A stretch of 64,000 nucleotides of DNA from Pegea sp. RAD2-039 (GCA_034620365.1 JAQGEQ010000061.1:431025-495024); one strand, 5' to 3'; shown: positions 1 through 14,000, counted from the stretch's first letter. The notes: generated from the letters alone by a model not told the origin. Made by a program: numbers and translations.

Positions 1-1029
1 TTATAACTAAATTCAAATAAAAAATTTCAGAATTTACATGCACATAAACGATTATTTATTTGCTTGATGAAATAATCATTCTGTTTTATGAAGTAATGTC
101 TTCCGATTTAAATATCTTAAAGAATGAGACTAAATGTAAAAAGAAGTTTCAAGCGCTAATTTGCTGCATTTGTTCTTTCTTATGCATAATGATAGCTTTT
201 ACGAAGGGCAAATGATCATAATTTGTGGTTTTTTCTGAAAAAAGTCACGTTAACGTCTAACTTAATCTATTATTAGCCCATTCAGCTGAAGTTCAAATAA
301 ATCCTGAATGTCATTATATGATGATGCTCTGAAGTAAGTTTAAATTTTTTGTAATAAGCAAATTTAGAGCTTAAGTTATCTTCAGTAGTTCCAGCTGTTG
401 AGAATTTCAGAAATTTTTATGAAGAGCTTCTCAATGGTTTTAGTTAACTGTAAGAGGTTTGATTGCTTTTAAAAACATCTCTGAAGTGCTACGGATTTGC
501 ATTTTTTGGTTTTGCGGAGTTAATTGTAGTTGTAATACCATTGTAAACATGTACGGCGATGTTGATAACGATCCAATTTTTTGGTTGGGGAGAATGTGGT
601 TTATTTGAACATAACAGAATAACCACCGCATATGAAAACGTCATTTGATGGCAGATATTCGCGCGCTTACTTATTTATATGTTAATTTTTGTCGTCTACA
701 GTTGTGTTAATCAATATTTATTGTTGTTGTAGAGCAAATTTATAATATAATAGCTTTCTTAAAGAGTTATTCTTGTTACACTATAAAATAGTTATTCTTC
801 AAACAAAACTTTTATAAAAGTATATTTTTTCACTCAAATAAATTTTCAAAAGCAGATAGACAAAAAATTAGTTACTTTTGAAAATTTACACACATAGAAC
901 TTGTTGATATCAACAAATTAAACATCAGGCTAGATGAACATACAATTACAATTTACTTTGTTAGAACTTATATCTGCTAGAAATATTTCATATTTTCGAA
1001 AGTTGATTTGTAAATTAAATCAGTCATTC
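1..1029. other. AT-rich stretch, no gene seen
   Basis: No open frame of useful length and no recognisable protein similarity on either strand. The right edge abuts the LTR-like end of the retroelement on the minus strand. Confidence 0.6.
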
Positions 1030-1220
1030 AACTTTTAATTTGAGAAAGATGTTTATTTATTGTGTTTTATTTTGGCTAACACAGCGATAAATATATCAAC
1101 GATATGCACTATCCAAAACAAGCCTATGATCGAATAACAATCGTACATACAACAGTTACATTCAACACATTTAAGTCAGCGGTAAAATACTTTAATATTT
1201 TACATTTCGAATGTATCACA
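1030..1220 (-). repeat. 3' LTR of the decayed gypsy-like element
   Basis: The minus-strand sequence beginning TGTGATAC at 1220 aligns with the array LTRs (for example 45425-45610) over the shared blocks AAAGTATTTT, GCTGAC, GTGTTRAA and TATCGTT. It follows a GGGAGAA purine tract, as a 3' LTR should. The inner end near 1030 is approximate. Confidence 0.6.
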
Positions 1221-2475
1221 TTCTCCCGGACCTAATAATTGGGTTTCTTGAAAAAAACGCTTATATCTCTCCCGTCGCCGTTTGTGATTACTTCCGTCCT
1301 GCTCTTCCTCTCAGCGAGAAATCTTATTGAAAAAAATTGTTCTTATTGATCCGTGATTAGATCCAGTAGAGCCCGTTCTTTAGTCCGTGAGGTAGAATCT
1401 CTTCTTCTGCTTTACCTTTTTATCTGTTCTACCTCATAATAACTGGAGGGTCGGAATGCCTTTTCATTAAGTTGAGTAGAACACAAATACTCAGTTCTTG
1501 TCTTGGCCATCATCTCAGCTCTTCTCTTATTGCCTTTCCTATGCGGCTGCTTCCTAGATGACCAAATTTGAATATTACACGAATAACTTTAATGTCATCT
1601 CTGTTTACATCTAAAACATTTGGCATGACAATTTTGTGTTTGTTTCCTGTTTTTAATGTTTACCACTAAATCATATTATGGGCTCCCTAACTCAAGCACA
1701 ACCGTCTTATGAGTTTTAAGGAAGTATCTTCCAGTAACCACCTCTACATTGAGGCCCTCCATGACAAACAGATTTATAAATCTCTACTGTTTTTCTAATA
1801 GATGGAGGTTGACTTTGCGAAATTTATTTATTTTGCACATCTTAGATGGCAGAGCCATTTCCATCTTAAATGGATTTTGAATTTTGTGAACTTTCAAGTT
1901 CTGAGAAACCTTTCCACTTACCAAGCTCTTCAAGGATCCAGTATCTATAAGAGGTTTAAATACCTTACCCGCAATAGAGACATCCACCATCGCATGGTTC
2001 AACTTCCTGAAAAATTGAGTAATGGGCTAGTCTTTGCAGCACTCGCCATTCCTTGTCTCTCTGGATGTGTCTTAGGAGACCTCTTCTGAAAATGACAGGC
2101 TCGACTATAGTATCTCTTCTCTCAACATTTGAAACTTATACTCGAACCAGCTGGGCATCTTTTAAAATCATGAAGTTTACTACCTCCGCAATTTAAACAA
2201 ACTCCTTTCATGGTTGCTACTGTTGGTTCCGCTTGGTCCTCCTCCTTGAGTTCCATCGAATTCACTACTTTTTCTGCAGCTTCAACCGATCTGCCAGCCC
2301 AAAGTATTGGTTGTTCCGCCGGGTATTCTCCAGTGTTACCACTTGGTTGAAGACTTCCTCCAACGTTAAATTTTCACGCTTTAACAACCTTTGCCCGATA
2401 TCTGATTAAGATAATCCATTTATAAACAAATCCCTGGTCATGCCATCCCTGCGTTCTGCTGCCGTGACACTCTTA
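1030..2475 (-). mobile_element. Decayed Ty3/gypsy-like LTR element (gag-pro remnant plus 3' LTR)
   Basis: Reading the minus strand from 2475 downwards, there is a gag tail that closely matches the gag fragments of the 38-64 kb array, including a CCHC zinc knuckle (C-x2-C-x4-H-x4-C) near 2200. It is followed at 2002-1784 by an aspartic-protease segment carrying the active-site motif D-T-G-S after a short beta-strand-like lead. Reverse transcriptase and integrase are absent or unrecognisable. At about 1230-1221 a purine-rich tract (GGGAGAA) immediately precedes TGTGATAC, which begins a roughly 190-bp stretch resembling the LTR in front of gag in the array; this fits a polypurine tract and 3' LTR. 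Several stops interrupt gag. It is a dead, internally deleted copy. The Ty3/gypsy assignment rests on the gag-pro layout and the single-knuckle CCHC; family level is not resolved. Confidence 0.72.
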
Positions 2476-3788
2476 GAATCATAGTTCTTATTTTATATTC
2501 TTTTATATTTCTTTCTTTGCTTATCCAGTTATTTCTAAAATTTCATAATTCCTTGCTTTATTAGTGCTTGGTGAGATCTTAGTTTAATTAGATATACCTC
2601 CAAAGCAACTTTATGAATCTAAACTGTGAATAAAGGACTTTTTCAAGAGCTATAAGCTGCCATTGAAGTAGTGTTTTTTCGTAAACTAATTAAAAAGTAG
2701 AATTTTTTCTCAATTATACTCTAGCAAGCAGCAAGTGACTGATGGAATATATAATAATAAAGATTTAATATATCTTTGCACCATCAACAGAAGCTTGTAA
2801 TACTTAAGTTCATAATTTTTTATTATGTCTCTTTTACTACTTTCTTTTTGGTTTATTTACTTTCGAATGTAACAAAATTAATTTTAGCGATTTCTCAATA
2901 TTTGTAATGCTCAATAATACGCTTTTATATCAATTAGTTTTTTGGATAAAAACTTCACATGTTTAATCTTGATAGTATAACTAGCTCTTTAAGAAAAAAC
3001 AAAACTTTGAAATCATTTTTTAATTCTTAATTTAATTTCGCAAATATTTTCTAACTATTAACATCATTACTCGGAAATATAAAATGAAAAATTTACTCAA
3101 CATTCTCAACTAGCAGAAATTTCAAAGTTAACTTTTCAACAGAAAACTAATTAAACTTGAAGATTTATTTTCATCTCAAATGAAGGGGCTGTTATTAGTT
3201 GCTGAAGTTTATGTGAGTAAAAGCAAGAGGATAAGCCGATGAAAGCCTTTACTAAAGTAATCTTAAAATTTAGAGAATATTTTCCAAATATTAAAAGTTA
3301 ATGACAACAATTTATTTTTTTAACAATTTTATTCTTTCAATGCAAAACAGAAAATTAAATAAATTCCAAAAAAGTATAATCCGATAAAATAATTATGTTT
3401 TTACCTCAACATCAACTTATAATTTATCTAAAGCCAAAAGCTAGCAATGAAAGATGTGTGCCTCCTTGCCAATTATATTTATTTTTTTTTTAATATCAAA
3501 CAAACGACAATTTCCTAATAACCTTGAATCAATCAACCCTAATCACATAGCAAATACAGACCTTAACCAACTTAATATTTCCTGAATTGAAAGTTGTAGA
3601 TAAAAACATTGAAAATATCCCATTATTAAGAGAAAATTGTCGAACAACCGACAAACCCAGGTAATAGTATTGAAAAGACCCACACAATTAAAACAAGACT
3701 AGTGAAAATAGATGCAGAAGAGATTGATAATCAGTATCGTTAGAAGCTTGTGAGTAAATGGGGTGTGTATGGATGGGGGAGAGTAGTT
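2476..3788. other. Intergenic, no gene seen
   Basis: AT-rich DNA downstream of EIF3B. It should hold the EIF3B 3' UTR; a minus-strand AATAAA at 3483-3478 is the first reasonable poly(A) signal. Nothing else is recognised. Confidence 0.5.
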
Positions 3789-6700
3789 CTACTCCTTACT
3801 AGCTTCTACTACTTCAATATTTTCAGAGATCATGACTTCTACAATGATTTCAGTCCAGTCGTCCTCAACTTTGCTTTCTATCTCATCTGTATTTACTCCT
3901 GAAAGAAATGTTTCAGCTAATAGAAGATTCACAGAGATCGACTCACCATTACGAAGTTCACGACGATAAGGAGTATTCTCTTGGTACTGAAGTGAGCACT
4001 TCTTACGGAACTCTCTGTAGTTGTCCATCAGACTTTTACGATGATCAAGTATCTTTTTAGATACTTTGCTTTGAAGAAGGCGATCTTTAACTTCAAACAT
4101 TTTACTGTACTGTTTATTGTTCTTTTTGATTTTCTGTCAAATTTTCAACATTTTTGTTGGAATTTCATCAAAGTCGATTGAAACCAACTTTTATTTGATT
4201 AGCTGACAGTAAGGTTGGTGGTCGAGGTCTCCACAGAACTTGAGATTGCTGTTCCTTTTCAATTTTCCTCAAAAGTCGTCCTTGAAAAGACCATATGAAG
4301 GATCCATGATCAGCCTGTCACCATAACAACTGAAGTTGGTCGAGAAAATGTGACGTCATACATACCCGCGGCATCCACCAGTTAGCAGTGGTGATAACAA
4401 AGCGGCCAGTCGGGCACCATTCGATGGCACTGGCACCAGAGTGCTCGTTGGTATGCAGAATTCTCATGTCAGAGGTGTCCACGAACATCAACTTACCCGA
4501 GTTTCTATCAGTTTAAAAGATTAGTTTGAAAATTGGAATCCTTTGGAGGTACTAACGGTTCGAGAGATGCGAGGACGAGAAACTGGCCAGCTGGTGACCA
4601 GAAGATATGACTGGAGGTGCTACGTTCCAACGTGGCTGTAAATGAAGTGATGACGAATGAGGTGGCAACGAGAGGTTGTCATAGTTACCGATTTGTTCAA
4701 CTTTTCCGTTTTTAATTTCATAAAAACAGGGGGTAGTGTAACCAGATACGACGGTTTGTAGGCAGCAGAACTTGTTGCCATTTGGCTCCCATGCAAACGC
4801 TTGAACCTGCGAGATGTGAAGTAGATGGGAGCACAGGCAGCAGGGGAGAACTTACATGTTCCTGAAGCTCGATAATATCAACCGGAACCTGCTTCTCGTT
4901 GATATGAAATATTTCAAAGGTGGAAAAATGAATCTGCAACAAACAAGTTGCACGTTGAAATGAAGATAAGGGCAGGGTGAGATGGTCACCTTCTTGGTTT
5001 TATTGTACCGGTCCACCTTGACACAAAGAAAATTGCCCTGATTGTGCCAATGTAAACGGATCAGAATGACGTTGAAGACATTCTTTACACGAATCTCACG
5101 TCGTGAAGGGATATGGATGATTGTGACTCTGGCAGGAATTTGATCCTTTTCCATAACCCAATACGCGAGAAGGTTTTCAGAAGGCGACCACACAAACTGC
5201 CTGCATAGAAGGTGGTGAGTGAAGGCGCCGGAGTTACAAGAGTTATCGACTTACTCGACGTTCGATACTTCGATGCCTTTGTTGTCAAGTAACTTCATCG
5301 ACTGTAAAAAGAGTCAACTGAAGTTAGTGGGTAACAACGGGTCTGCTGACTTACCGGCGTCTCGTAAATGCGAATAGCGCTCTTCGTCTGTCTTGCAAAA
5401 TACTGCCCATCATGGCTCCATCTAGCGGCAATGATAATTGTTTAAATTAAAAGTTAAGTGATGAAAGAGAGACGAACTTGAAAAGAGGCCAGACTGAGTT
5501 TTCCTTCAAAGTCATATCAATTGGGAAAGTTCTTTTCATCAATCCTGAAAAGATGTCCCAAATGATAATGCAATGAGAGGTCTCACCTCCAAAGGTGACC
5601 AGATACCTGAAAAGACCTAATCATAAAAAGGAAGTGAATGAGATTTGATGAAGGTGACCTTTCACAAGGAGAAAAGTCGACGAAACAAACTCCTTGATGA
5701 ATGAATCGTTGAACTTGTTTGAACTTTTCACCAGCCCAAAGAGCTATCCCTTTTGTATGAAGTGTTGCTAAGTAAGCTCCCTTAGGTGACCATCTAACAT
5801 ACATTTCTGTCCACCTCTGTAAATATTAACGACCTGACAGTGTAGGAAATGTGAATTTGAAGTGCTTACGTCACGTTGTTCAAGAAGAACAGGTTCAGTG
5901 ACAGTGTTCAGGTAAATGGCCGTCATGGTTTTGTCGGCATAGATCACTGAGAACTGATCGTTGCAATTTTCATCTTCAAGATACCAATATAAATTACCCT
6001 GTCAATATTCAGATGAAAATTTATTAAATATTTGTTATTGTTTTCTGTTTCATCTTTCAATAAAATACAATTATTACGAAGTAAAAGAAGCAAAATCGAA
6101 GATAATATCAACTGACCACACTCTTTAATTGCTTTCTCTCCGGTGCTGCCCAATTATCTGTGACATTCTTAAACCTACAAAGATATGTGAGTTGTTGAAT
6201 CATATTCAACTTCTGCTGCTTCTAGTCATAGAAGCAAGCCAGAAGACAAAGACTTACTTGTTAAAGTCCAAAAAGGAATTGACCTTAAAGGTGTGGGATT
6301 TATCAAGTTTGTAGCCACTTTTGGTCTCGATGGCTACAACTGCATGTTCACTTTTTTCGTATTCAATAAAAGCAAACCTAAAAATCAACAAGTACATAAA
6401 TCAGTTAGTTTTTCACAAGAAATCAATGTATAAAAAACAATCAAAATATTATGAAATTGTAATTATACTACTTATAACCATTATTTACATATTTTAAATA
6501 CCAATTATATTACAGAAGATGCTTAAATATAAATCCTTAATATTTGAAGCTGATATTAATTTTTTAAATTACCCCTTCGTTTTGTTTGCCTCGTCTTTGG
6601 GCATGTGGAACGATTTAACTGCCCCAATTTTACCAAAAATGTTTTGTAAAACAGTTTTTAATTTATTAAATCTGCTTTCTTCCACTTTTGGTATACCATC

Positions 6701-7160
6701 AACTACTATTACTTTTTCTTCAACATTAGCTGGCTTTTTAGGTTCTTCAGCTAATATGTCACCCAAAAGTTCTAAAAAAGATTAGATTTATGAAAATCAA
6801 AAAACATTAAACTTATATTACAATGAATAATCAGAAAAATATTTAGAATTAAACAACAAATTCATCCATTTATAATTAAAATAAAAGTTAACATAAACTC
6901 ATTTTTATATAATTAAACCAATATCCATTTAAGTTGAATCTTGAGGAACTACATACTTGACCTAGTTGTATGTATGAAAATAAAAACAAAACTAATTTAA
7001 TAGAACTAAACACAATCTCTTTTGATCATTATTAATATACCAACTTTAAAAATATTTTACCACTGTCTGAAATATCATCCACATAAGATTCTGGATCAGA
7101 ATAATCTGAATCGCCATCATAGGAGTTTAACTCCTGCAGATCAATGTCTATTTCAACCAT
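3789..7160 (-). CDS. EIF3B: Eukaryotic translation initiation factor 3 subunit B
   Basis: Core subunit of eIF3, the scaffold that brings the 43S preinitiation complex together in the cytoplasm. Sixteen exons: 7160-7061, 6771-6573, 6377-6258, 6174-6117, 5998-5870, 5816-5659, 5606-5478, 5421-5355, 5301-5255, 5200-4990, 4933-4856, 4806-4689, 4635-4557, 4504-4366, 4314-4189 and 4133-3789. All phases join to one 700-aa frame, close to animal eIF3b length. Order of domains: acidic N-terminus, RRM (exon 2 has VIVVDGIP; exon 3 has GFAFIEYE), a WD40 propeller ([44 protein letters not shown]) and a charged helical tail that binds eIF3a/i/g. The ATG at 7160 opens an acidic N-terminus, as in orthologues. 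Introns are mostly 45-90 nt. EDC4 and the CAS gene lie upstream on the same strand, with no functional link implied. Confidence 0.97.
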
Positions 7161-8739
7161 TTATAAAATTATCAACAAATATGTATAAAGTAATTAAATA
7201 AGCCTAAAAGAATTTGAAAAAAATTCATAAATTATCTAAAAAAAATTATCAATAATTAAAAGTTATTAAATTAGTCAAAACAATTGTTTATTATACTTTT
7301 ATTGTTGTAATATTTATATAGTTATCTACAAATTATATATTTGATACATAACTTAGTTTGTTTTTACATATATTTTATCAAGATCATATCAACAGTAAAT
7401 TAATATTAAATATATAATTATAACATTTTTAACTAAATTTGATTTAATAAAGCTAAAATTTGCTATAGACATTTATCAGTACAAAATTTTGATAAAAATG
7501 AATCATTTAAAAACCATCTAAAAATATTATTAAGTTATTTTTTAATAAATAATAAAACTAATTCAAATAAAATAATTTAGCAAATCAAATAATCAATAAA
7601 ATATCAACTTCATTAATTATTTTCTAATCGCATAAAAATAATTCAATTTGACTTGTGTAACATTATCATCTCTTACAAACAGAAAACATATTTAAAAAAA
7701 AACAGTCTAAAATACTTTCTTCTAACAAGAATATACAAAATTAAACTTTACTAAAATAAAATAAAAACTTATAAGATATTGAAACTTTTATATGATAAAT
7801 TAAAATTCTTATATAAAAAAAAGAATTATCAGATTTTTAAATATGCAGATAAAGATAAAAAAAATATATATATTTTTATAAAACAGTAAATATTTTCAAA
7901 ATGGTCAGGTAAAATTGACGAAAAATAGTCAAAGTATTAAAAAATTGACTTGAAAAACACTATACATTAAAATTTTAATTTTATTCAGTTTAATTATTTG
8001 ATTAAAAACGATTATTCTATTTTAAACGGAAAATGATATAGGCTTCATCAGATCTTAAAACGTGTAGAATTATAAGTAATGAACTGACTAGCCAGGAAAA
8101 GTGTTACCATACATTTTAATAAAAAAGACGTCGGTGATATCTCATATTTAAACTTTCAAAATAATACTTTTTTGTTAAAAAAATTATTTAAAGAAATCTA
8201 TAAAATTGTATTATATTAAAAATTCAAGTTTGAAACTGACTTTTTACTTTTAATAACATCGATCTTGAGGTATTTTCCTTCAACTTTTATAAAACTTTAT
8301 GCAAAAGGATATAACATTTTTTTAATGAATGAAGGCTACTCAAAATTTCTACAGGTTAATGCTTCTAAAAAGTGGAAGAATTTTTTCATATAAGTAATAA
8401 TAATTCTAATTTAATTCTTAGGGTTACCTTTCCGTACTTATTTCTAAAAGTTTTTAAAAACAAAAATTATTTAATAAAAGAAAATATTATTTATTTAAAT
8501 AGGGAATAAATTGTAAAATAGGATGTATGAAATGTTTGGAATATTTATTACTCTGTTATTATTCAGCTGTCAATTTAATGTTTGATTACCTTTTTTATCA
8601 ATTAATTTAAACTTTAAAAGTAGATTTCTGCTAAGTTTTTGAAGATAAGTTTTAAACAGATATATCCCAATTTGATACGAAATGCACGGAAAAATTTTTT
8701 CGTATTTGGTTCTAAATAAATTCTACATAAGATAGCTGA
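7161..8739. other. Intergenic upstream of EIF3B, no gene seen
   Basis: Extremely AT-rich sequence with no coding signal. It should contain the EIF3B promoter and 5' UTR, but I see no motif that defines them. Confidence 0.55.
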
Positions 8740-10460
8740 AAGAAAATTTTTCTTATTATCTTGCTTTATTAGTTCCTTTGTATATCACTATAGTTTAATT
8801 TGTTTTTAACTCTATTTTAATAAGGCTATAGGTTATATTCTATTGAATAGTTCTTATAAGTTGTGATAAAATCATTTTTAGTAAGTGATTTATATATTAC
8901 TTTTTTGGATTTGTTACACTAAAAAACTTTCATGAAAGTAAAAACTATGGTGGACCCAAATGAAAGCGGCAAGAACTTACGTTTCAGTATACGGAAAAAT
9001 TCTGACAAACCGACTTCATCAAAACAAGCTTGCAATGTCAATTGCCAATCCTGCTATAGAATTTGCTCTGTTAAAGGTCCAGCAATGGAATGTATTAAAT
9101 GCCTCTCCTAATTTCATATTTTAAAGCAACCAAATGAAGCAAATAGGATTTAGATGGCTCTGTATTTAATGTAGAACTATTGACATAACATCTACCTCAT
9201 CTAACTCGAATTCAAACCTATTATCCGACATCAGTAAATCAATATCCGCTGAATTGGCCAAATTTAAATCTAAAATTGACAACCATGTTGCTAAAATCAA
9301 CGATAAAATTTCTAGTTTGTCCAAATGTCTTAAAGATACAAATAAACCTGTCACATGGGTCTCGGTAGTCGGTGATTCCGATTTCGACAAAAATGCTAGC
9401 ATGGTGCTTATTGCCAAGAAGGTCACCGACCCGCACAAAAAATTTGCTTTGGTCCGTGAAGACAGAGAAAATAATACCATCATCTTTAATGTATTTGAGA
9501 CTAATAAAGATGATGACAGGAAATTTTTTAATTAAATGTGTTCTCAAAGTCTTGATTTTGTGGACGTTCCAAAGATACCAATGACCAGACTTGGAGCGAA
9601 GACCTCAGATAAATAAGACCTTAGAGAGTGTCCTTTCAGGAAAGTTGAGACATGCAAGTTTCTTGCCAAGCTTTAAATCTGTTTTGCGTTGTGACAGACT
9701 GCATGATAGAGGTGGCGGTGTTTACGTAATTTACAAAACATCGCTTGAACCCAAGATCTCCAGAATTCAGATTGATGCCATTAATTGTCTAGGGTTTGAG
9801 ATTATTGCTTTCGATTTTCATTTCTTCAGTTCAAATTTTCTCGATACCACCATCTAAAACTAATGACGGGGTTACTACTAAGGCCGTATTGAAGGTTTTG
9901 AAGAATGTTGGTTGTCCTGAGTTATATATTTTGGGGGGTTTCAATTTTAGTAAAATTGATTGGAATAACCCAAACTCAGCATTTATGGGAAAATCGCTTA
10001 GCTTGGATAGCGAAAATCCAAATTAAGCCATTTTAAGGCATGCCTTTGTAAGCTTCCTCAATGCCAATAACCTATCTCAGATGGTTACTTTTCCGACCCA
10101 AGTTAGTGATAATACTTTGGATCTTCTTATCACATCAAAACCCGAGAACATTATCTACATTGATCAAAAAGAACCTTTTGCTCTGAGATACGATCATAAC
10201 ATGATTAAATTCAAGCTCTATCAAACTTTTTCCATGAAAGTTAAAACTCTAAGCAAAAGAAGTTTTTATTGTGGAAATTATAATGGTACCAACAAGTTTC
10301 TATCAGGTGTTGACTGGATTTCTATTTTCAACTCTACCGAAGACATTAATACTATTACTCAAGGTTTACTAATTTCGTTAGTCAATTGAGAAATTCATAA
10401 TTTTTTATACAGTCATTAAAAAGCCACATTTGATCAAATATTTGGGAATTTTTGCTTCAC
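8740..10460 (+). mobile_element. Decayed CR1/Jockey-type LINE, 5' part (5' UTR, ORF1, start of ORF2)
   Basis: Same family as the array LINEs but much more diverged. 8740-8945 matches, in reverse, the segment at 47240-47040, so it is probably the LINE 5' UTR. 8950-9120 encodes the ORF1 N-terminus with a PHD-like cysteine pattern (C-x3-C-x2-C, later MECIKC and FH). 9254-9535 encodes a coiled-coil-like and RRM-like ORF1 part with the block REDRENN. After a stop come ORF1-tail and ORF2 endonuclease remnants (GGGVYVIYK near 9710; GGFNFSKIDWNNP near 9930; MVTFPTQVSDNTLDLLITS at 10081). Similarity ends at about 10460; no reverse transcriptase follows. Multiple stops and frameshifts make it non-functional. 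It is the only copy in the window that keeps the 5' end and the ORF1 order intact. Confidence 0.85.
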
Positions 10461-11099
10461 TTTTCGGAGAGGTGTTTGTACTTGACTATCGAGCGCGAGG
10501 TTTATCTAAAAGATAAGTTCTTAGTGATATTAGGCAGGGAATTTTTCAAGAGCCAACTTCTAACTCGATTTAACTGATCTTTGTATCGAATGTCTGTACT
10601 TCAAGACTTTATCATTATTACAAATCAAAGTTTCGCTGCCAAATAAGCAGTGCAAAATTGATGATAAAAATTAGTTCTATTAAATAAAAAATAATATCTA
10701 AGAAAAATATCAAAAGAATTTCAATCTGAAATATCATCGATTTCATTACTAACTTTTGTCATGCAATAAATCTGACTTTTAAACAATTTGTAATTAAAAA
10801 AGAAACATGTTTAAAATACTGAAAACTGATGAAATTATGCAAGTTGATAGAGAAGAATTTGATAGATAAAATATTCATTAGAAAAATATGTTTTATTTAC
10901 CACATACTTAATTTGGTTGGAAATTCTGTTTAAAACTTGATTCTATCAGTGTAAAAATTTATGTAACTTTTAAAAGTAATTTAACCTAAGTCAGGCCTTG
11001 AACTAAAAAGCGCTATGGCGCGAAAAATGTTTTTAGCAAAAGATGCAACAACAAAATACGATCAAGGTAAAAATAACCATAAAACTATGTCACATCTCT
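10461..11099. other. Intergenic and EDC4 3' flank
   Basis: No gene seen. A minus-strand AATAAA at 10897-10892, about 200 nt past the EDC4 stop, is the likeliest EDC4 poly(A) signal. The stretch 10461-10560 is somewhat less AT-rich and may be more LINE remnant, but I could not align it. Confidence 0.45.
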
Positions 11100-14000
11100 T
11101 TACATTAAAACAACTTTGGTAAAACTTCTACAAGCTAGAGACAGCATGCGAATTTCTTTGACTATGGAACCAGATGTTGTTTGGGTCTTTAACACCTTCA
11201 GTAACTTTGAGTTTAAATCAGATATTGTACTTTCAATATAAGGAGAAGTAGAAACGTCATTAGGATCCAAACACATAATGGTTTCTTGTAAAACTCTGTT
11301 TGTATAAAACAAATATAAGTGGAAGAGTAAATTATTGTTGTTGATGAGAAACTCACCTGACTTTCAGTTCTAATTTTGAATCTAAATCCGCTGAAAGTTG
11401 TTGAATAAGAGATAAAAGAATAGGTTGGGTTAGCTTACAGACATTGACATCAAACACAGCACTAGTGTCAATTGCCTCTAACAAAGTAATCAATAAGTCC
11501 AAATTTGATGCGTTTAAAACCTTCAAACAAATATCATTTGATCAATTTGAATATTGGATAGTAAAAAATATGATTTTTAAAGAGCTGATCTAAAGAAGCG
11601 TTTTAAATGAGATTAGTTTGAATTATTTATAGAATCTTGAAGAGTTACTGACAAGTTTGGTGAAAAATCTTACAGTAAAAAAAGCTTGCTGCATATCTCC
11701 AGCCTCCACAAGTTCCAGCATCGTCTTCCTGATACTTTGAAGACTTTTTCCATCTTTCATCCCATTTTCGCAAGATAATTGACTAGTTTTTAGCTGAGAA
11801 GTGATGGAAGCTGAAAGTTGGGGAACCATTTCCGATAACATTTGCTGGATGCTGAAAATTGAAAGTCAGAAGATGTGATCTTGAAAAGCAACAGAATCTA
11901 CTTGTGAGAAATCATCTGAGAGATTCTGGTTCCATTTTTCTCAGTCAAAGAGCTCATCAACTCATTCTGTAGATGATCATTGATTTGTTGGAAAGTTTTT
12001 TGAACTTCTTTCAAATGTCCCTCTTCTTTATCGAGTTGAACACGAAGCTTTTCTTCAGCGCTTGAAATGACTAAATAATTAAGTAAGAATTAAGAAGTGA
12101 AAGTCGGAGATGCCTTCTGTTTCTTACGTTGCTTCACCCCCATTTGATAAGTGTTCGAAAATGAGATAAAGGCGTTTTTAGAGACTTGTTCCATCGGACC
12201 CACAAAAGTCTTGTTGATCAGTTCAGGGAGTATCTTAGAGAACTCATTTATAAGGTGACTTGATAGTTTATCTGATATTTGATTCAACATTTCCTGCAAA
12301 GAATCAACTTTTTAAGATGAATAAATATGTTTTACAAGATCTGTCAGTTCTTAGCACCCCCTACGTGTAAGTGAGGTTGGCCGGGGAACTGTTTTATTTA
12401 TTTTAATAAATGCGAAAGAGGATGGCTGAAGAGAGCACCTCCCGCTAACACACATTTTCACTAATTTACAATGATCAAATCGAACCTTTGAAGTGAGGAT
12501 TTGAACACAATTATCAGTGATCAACTGTTGACTGGATGCGACACTTTGAAGGAACCTCTTTTCAATAGAACTCAAAGTGTTCTCAACACACTCTTCAACT
12601 CCTACAAGTAGAGAGATGACAACATGATCGAAGCAGACAGTCACTTACTAGGCATGAAGCGGTAACCAATCTCAGATTTGACCAACTCGTACAATTTGAA
12701 TTGTTGTTCAACAGTCAACAAACCCTGCTTCTCAATAGCAGTTAACCAGTTTCCCACCTCAGAATGGATTGCTTGTTTTGTCGAAGCAAACAAGTCTTGA
12801 AAGTTGATGACCAGCTGGTCGTTTTGTGCCATCATCATCTTCACCCTAGCATCGTGCTCAGCGCTGAGGCGTTGAATGATTTTGTAAACACAATCATCTG
12901 TTTGAAAGAGTTTGAAACACAGGTTTTGGTCACCTCACCACCTACTTTGTGTGGCGTGTTGTGCTTGTATATGACGTTGAGTATCAGCATACATGGAGTT
13001 CATGTTAGCGACTCCTTGCTGAAACATGGATTGCATATTTCGAAGCTCATTTCGAAGAGTCCCAACCATCCTTTGAAGATCATCAACACTTCGACGTCTC
13101 AGTTGTTCTTCTTTCGAAGAAGATGTCTGTGGGACACAGGAAGTGATCAAGAAGAAGATCAAGAAGCATTGAAGTTACTTGAGGAGCAGGAGAGGGTTGA
13201 ACCGGTGCTGGAGGTATACTGTGATCTTCTAAAGGTCGAACAGTAATGTCTTGAGGATGCGGATCACGTGGATTTTCAGATTTACTGGAATTAGTTAGAA
13301 AACTGGTTGAAATTGAGATGGACATGAAAAGTGGACAAACCTGGCCATGGTTACATCTGGACCAGCGGGCAACTTGTGCTTGAAATCCATTTTCTTCACT
13401 TCTGTGATAACATTTTAATTAATTCGATCGCTATAACTTAGAATCACAGATAATAAAACATTGATTTCATATCAAGTATGTTGCCAGGCAACTTCTCATT
13501 ACTACAACCCTCGACCACCGAACAAAGGGTTCGTTTTTAAATTAGAGTTGTTAGGCGAGGAGTTTTTACAGGTCAAGGTGCTAAGTTAACTCAACTAGTC
13601 TTTGATTAGATTCGCACCCTTGAATAGAGGACTCGCTCACAAGTCTATTTGTTGCGGGTCAACTAGCAGGACATAAGAGGAAAGACAAGAGGTGATGTGG
13701 ACCAACGCCCTGAAGAAGCCAATCACTGTCCTTTTCTGAGGTACCAGGGCAACACTAACATATGATTAAAAGCTGGAAATAGACGGGAGGAGTTCGCCGA
13801 AGTAAAAGGGCGGGACTAGGTTCTCTTTCAAGATAAATGAGATTCGAAGTAAGATCACTTTAAGATCATCAAAGTTGAAGAAGTTGATCTTACCGCTACT
13901 AGTTGATGCAGAAGTTGATGAATTAATTAAAGTGATTGAATTGAACTTCAAAGACTTCTGCTGTTCGCCGAGATAAGTTGAGGTAAAGTCTGCAAAAGGG

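Noticed and set aside
1802-2089. 95-codon plus-strand frame
   Set aside because: Antisense of the retroelement protease region.
12764-13246. 160-codon plus-strand frame
   Set aside because: Antisense shadow of EDC4 exons 22-24, which have clear homology and splice sites.
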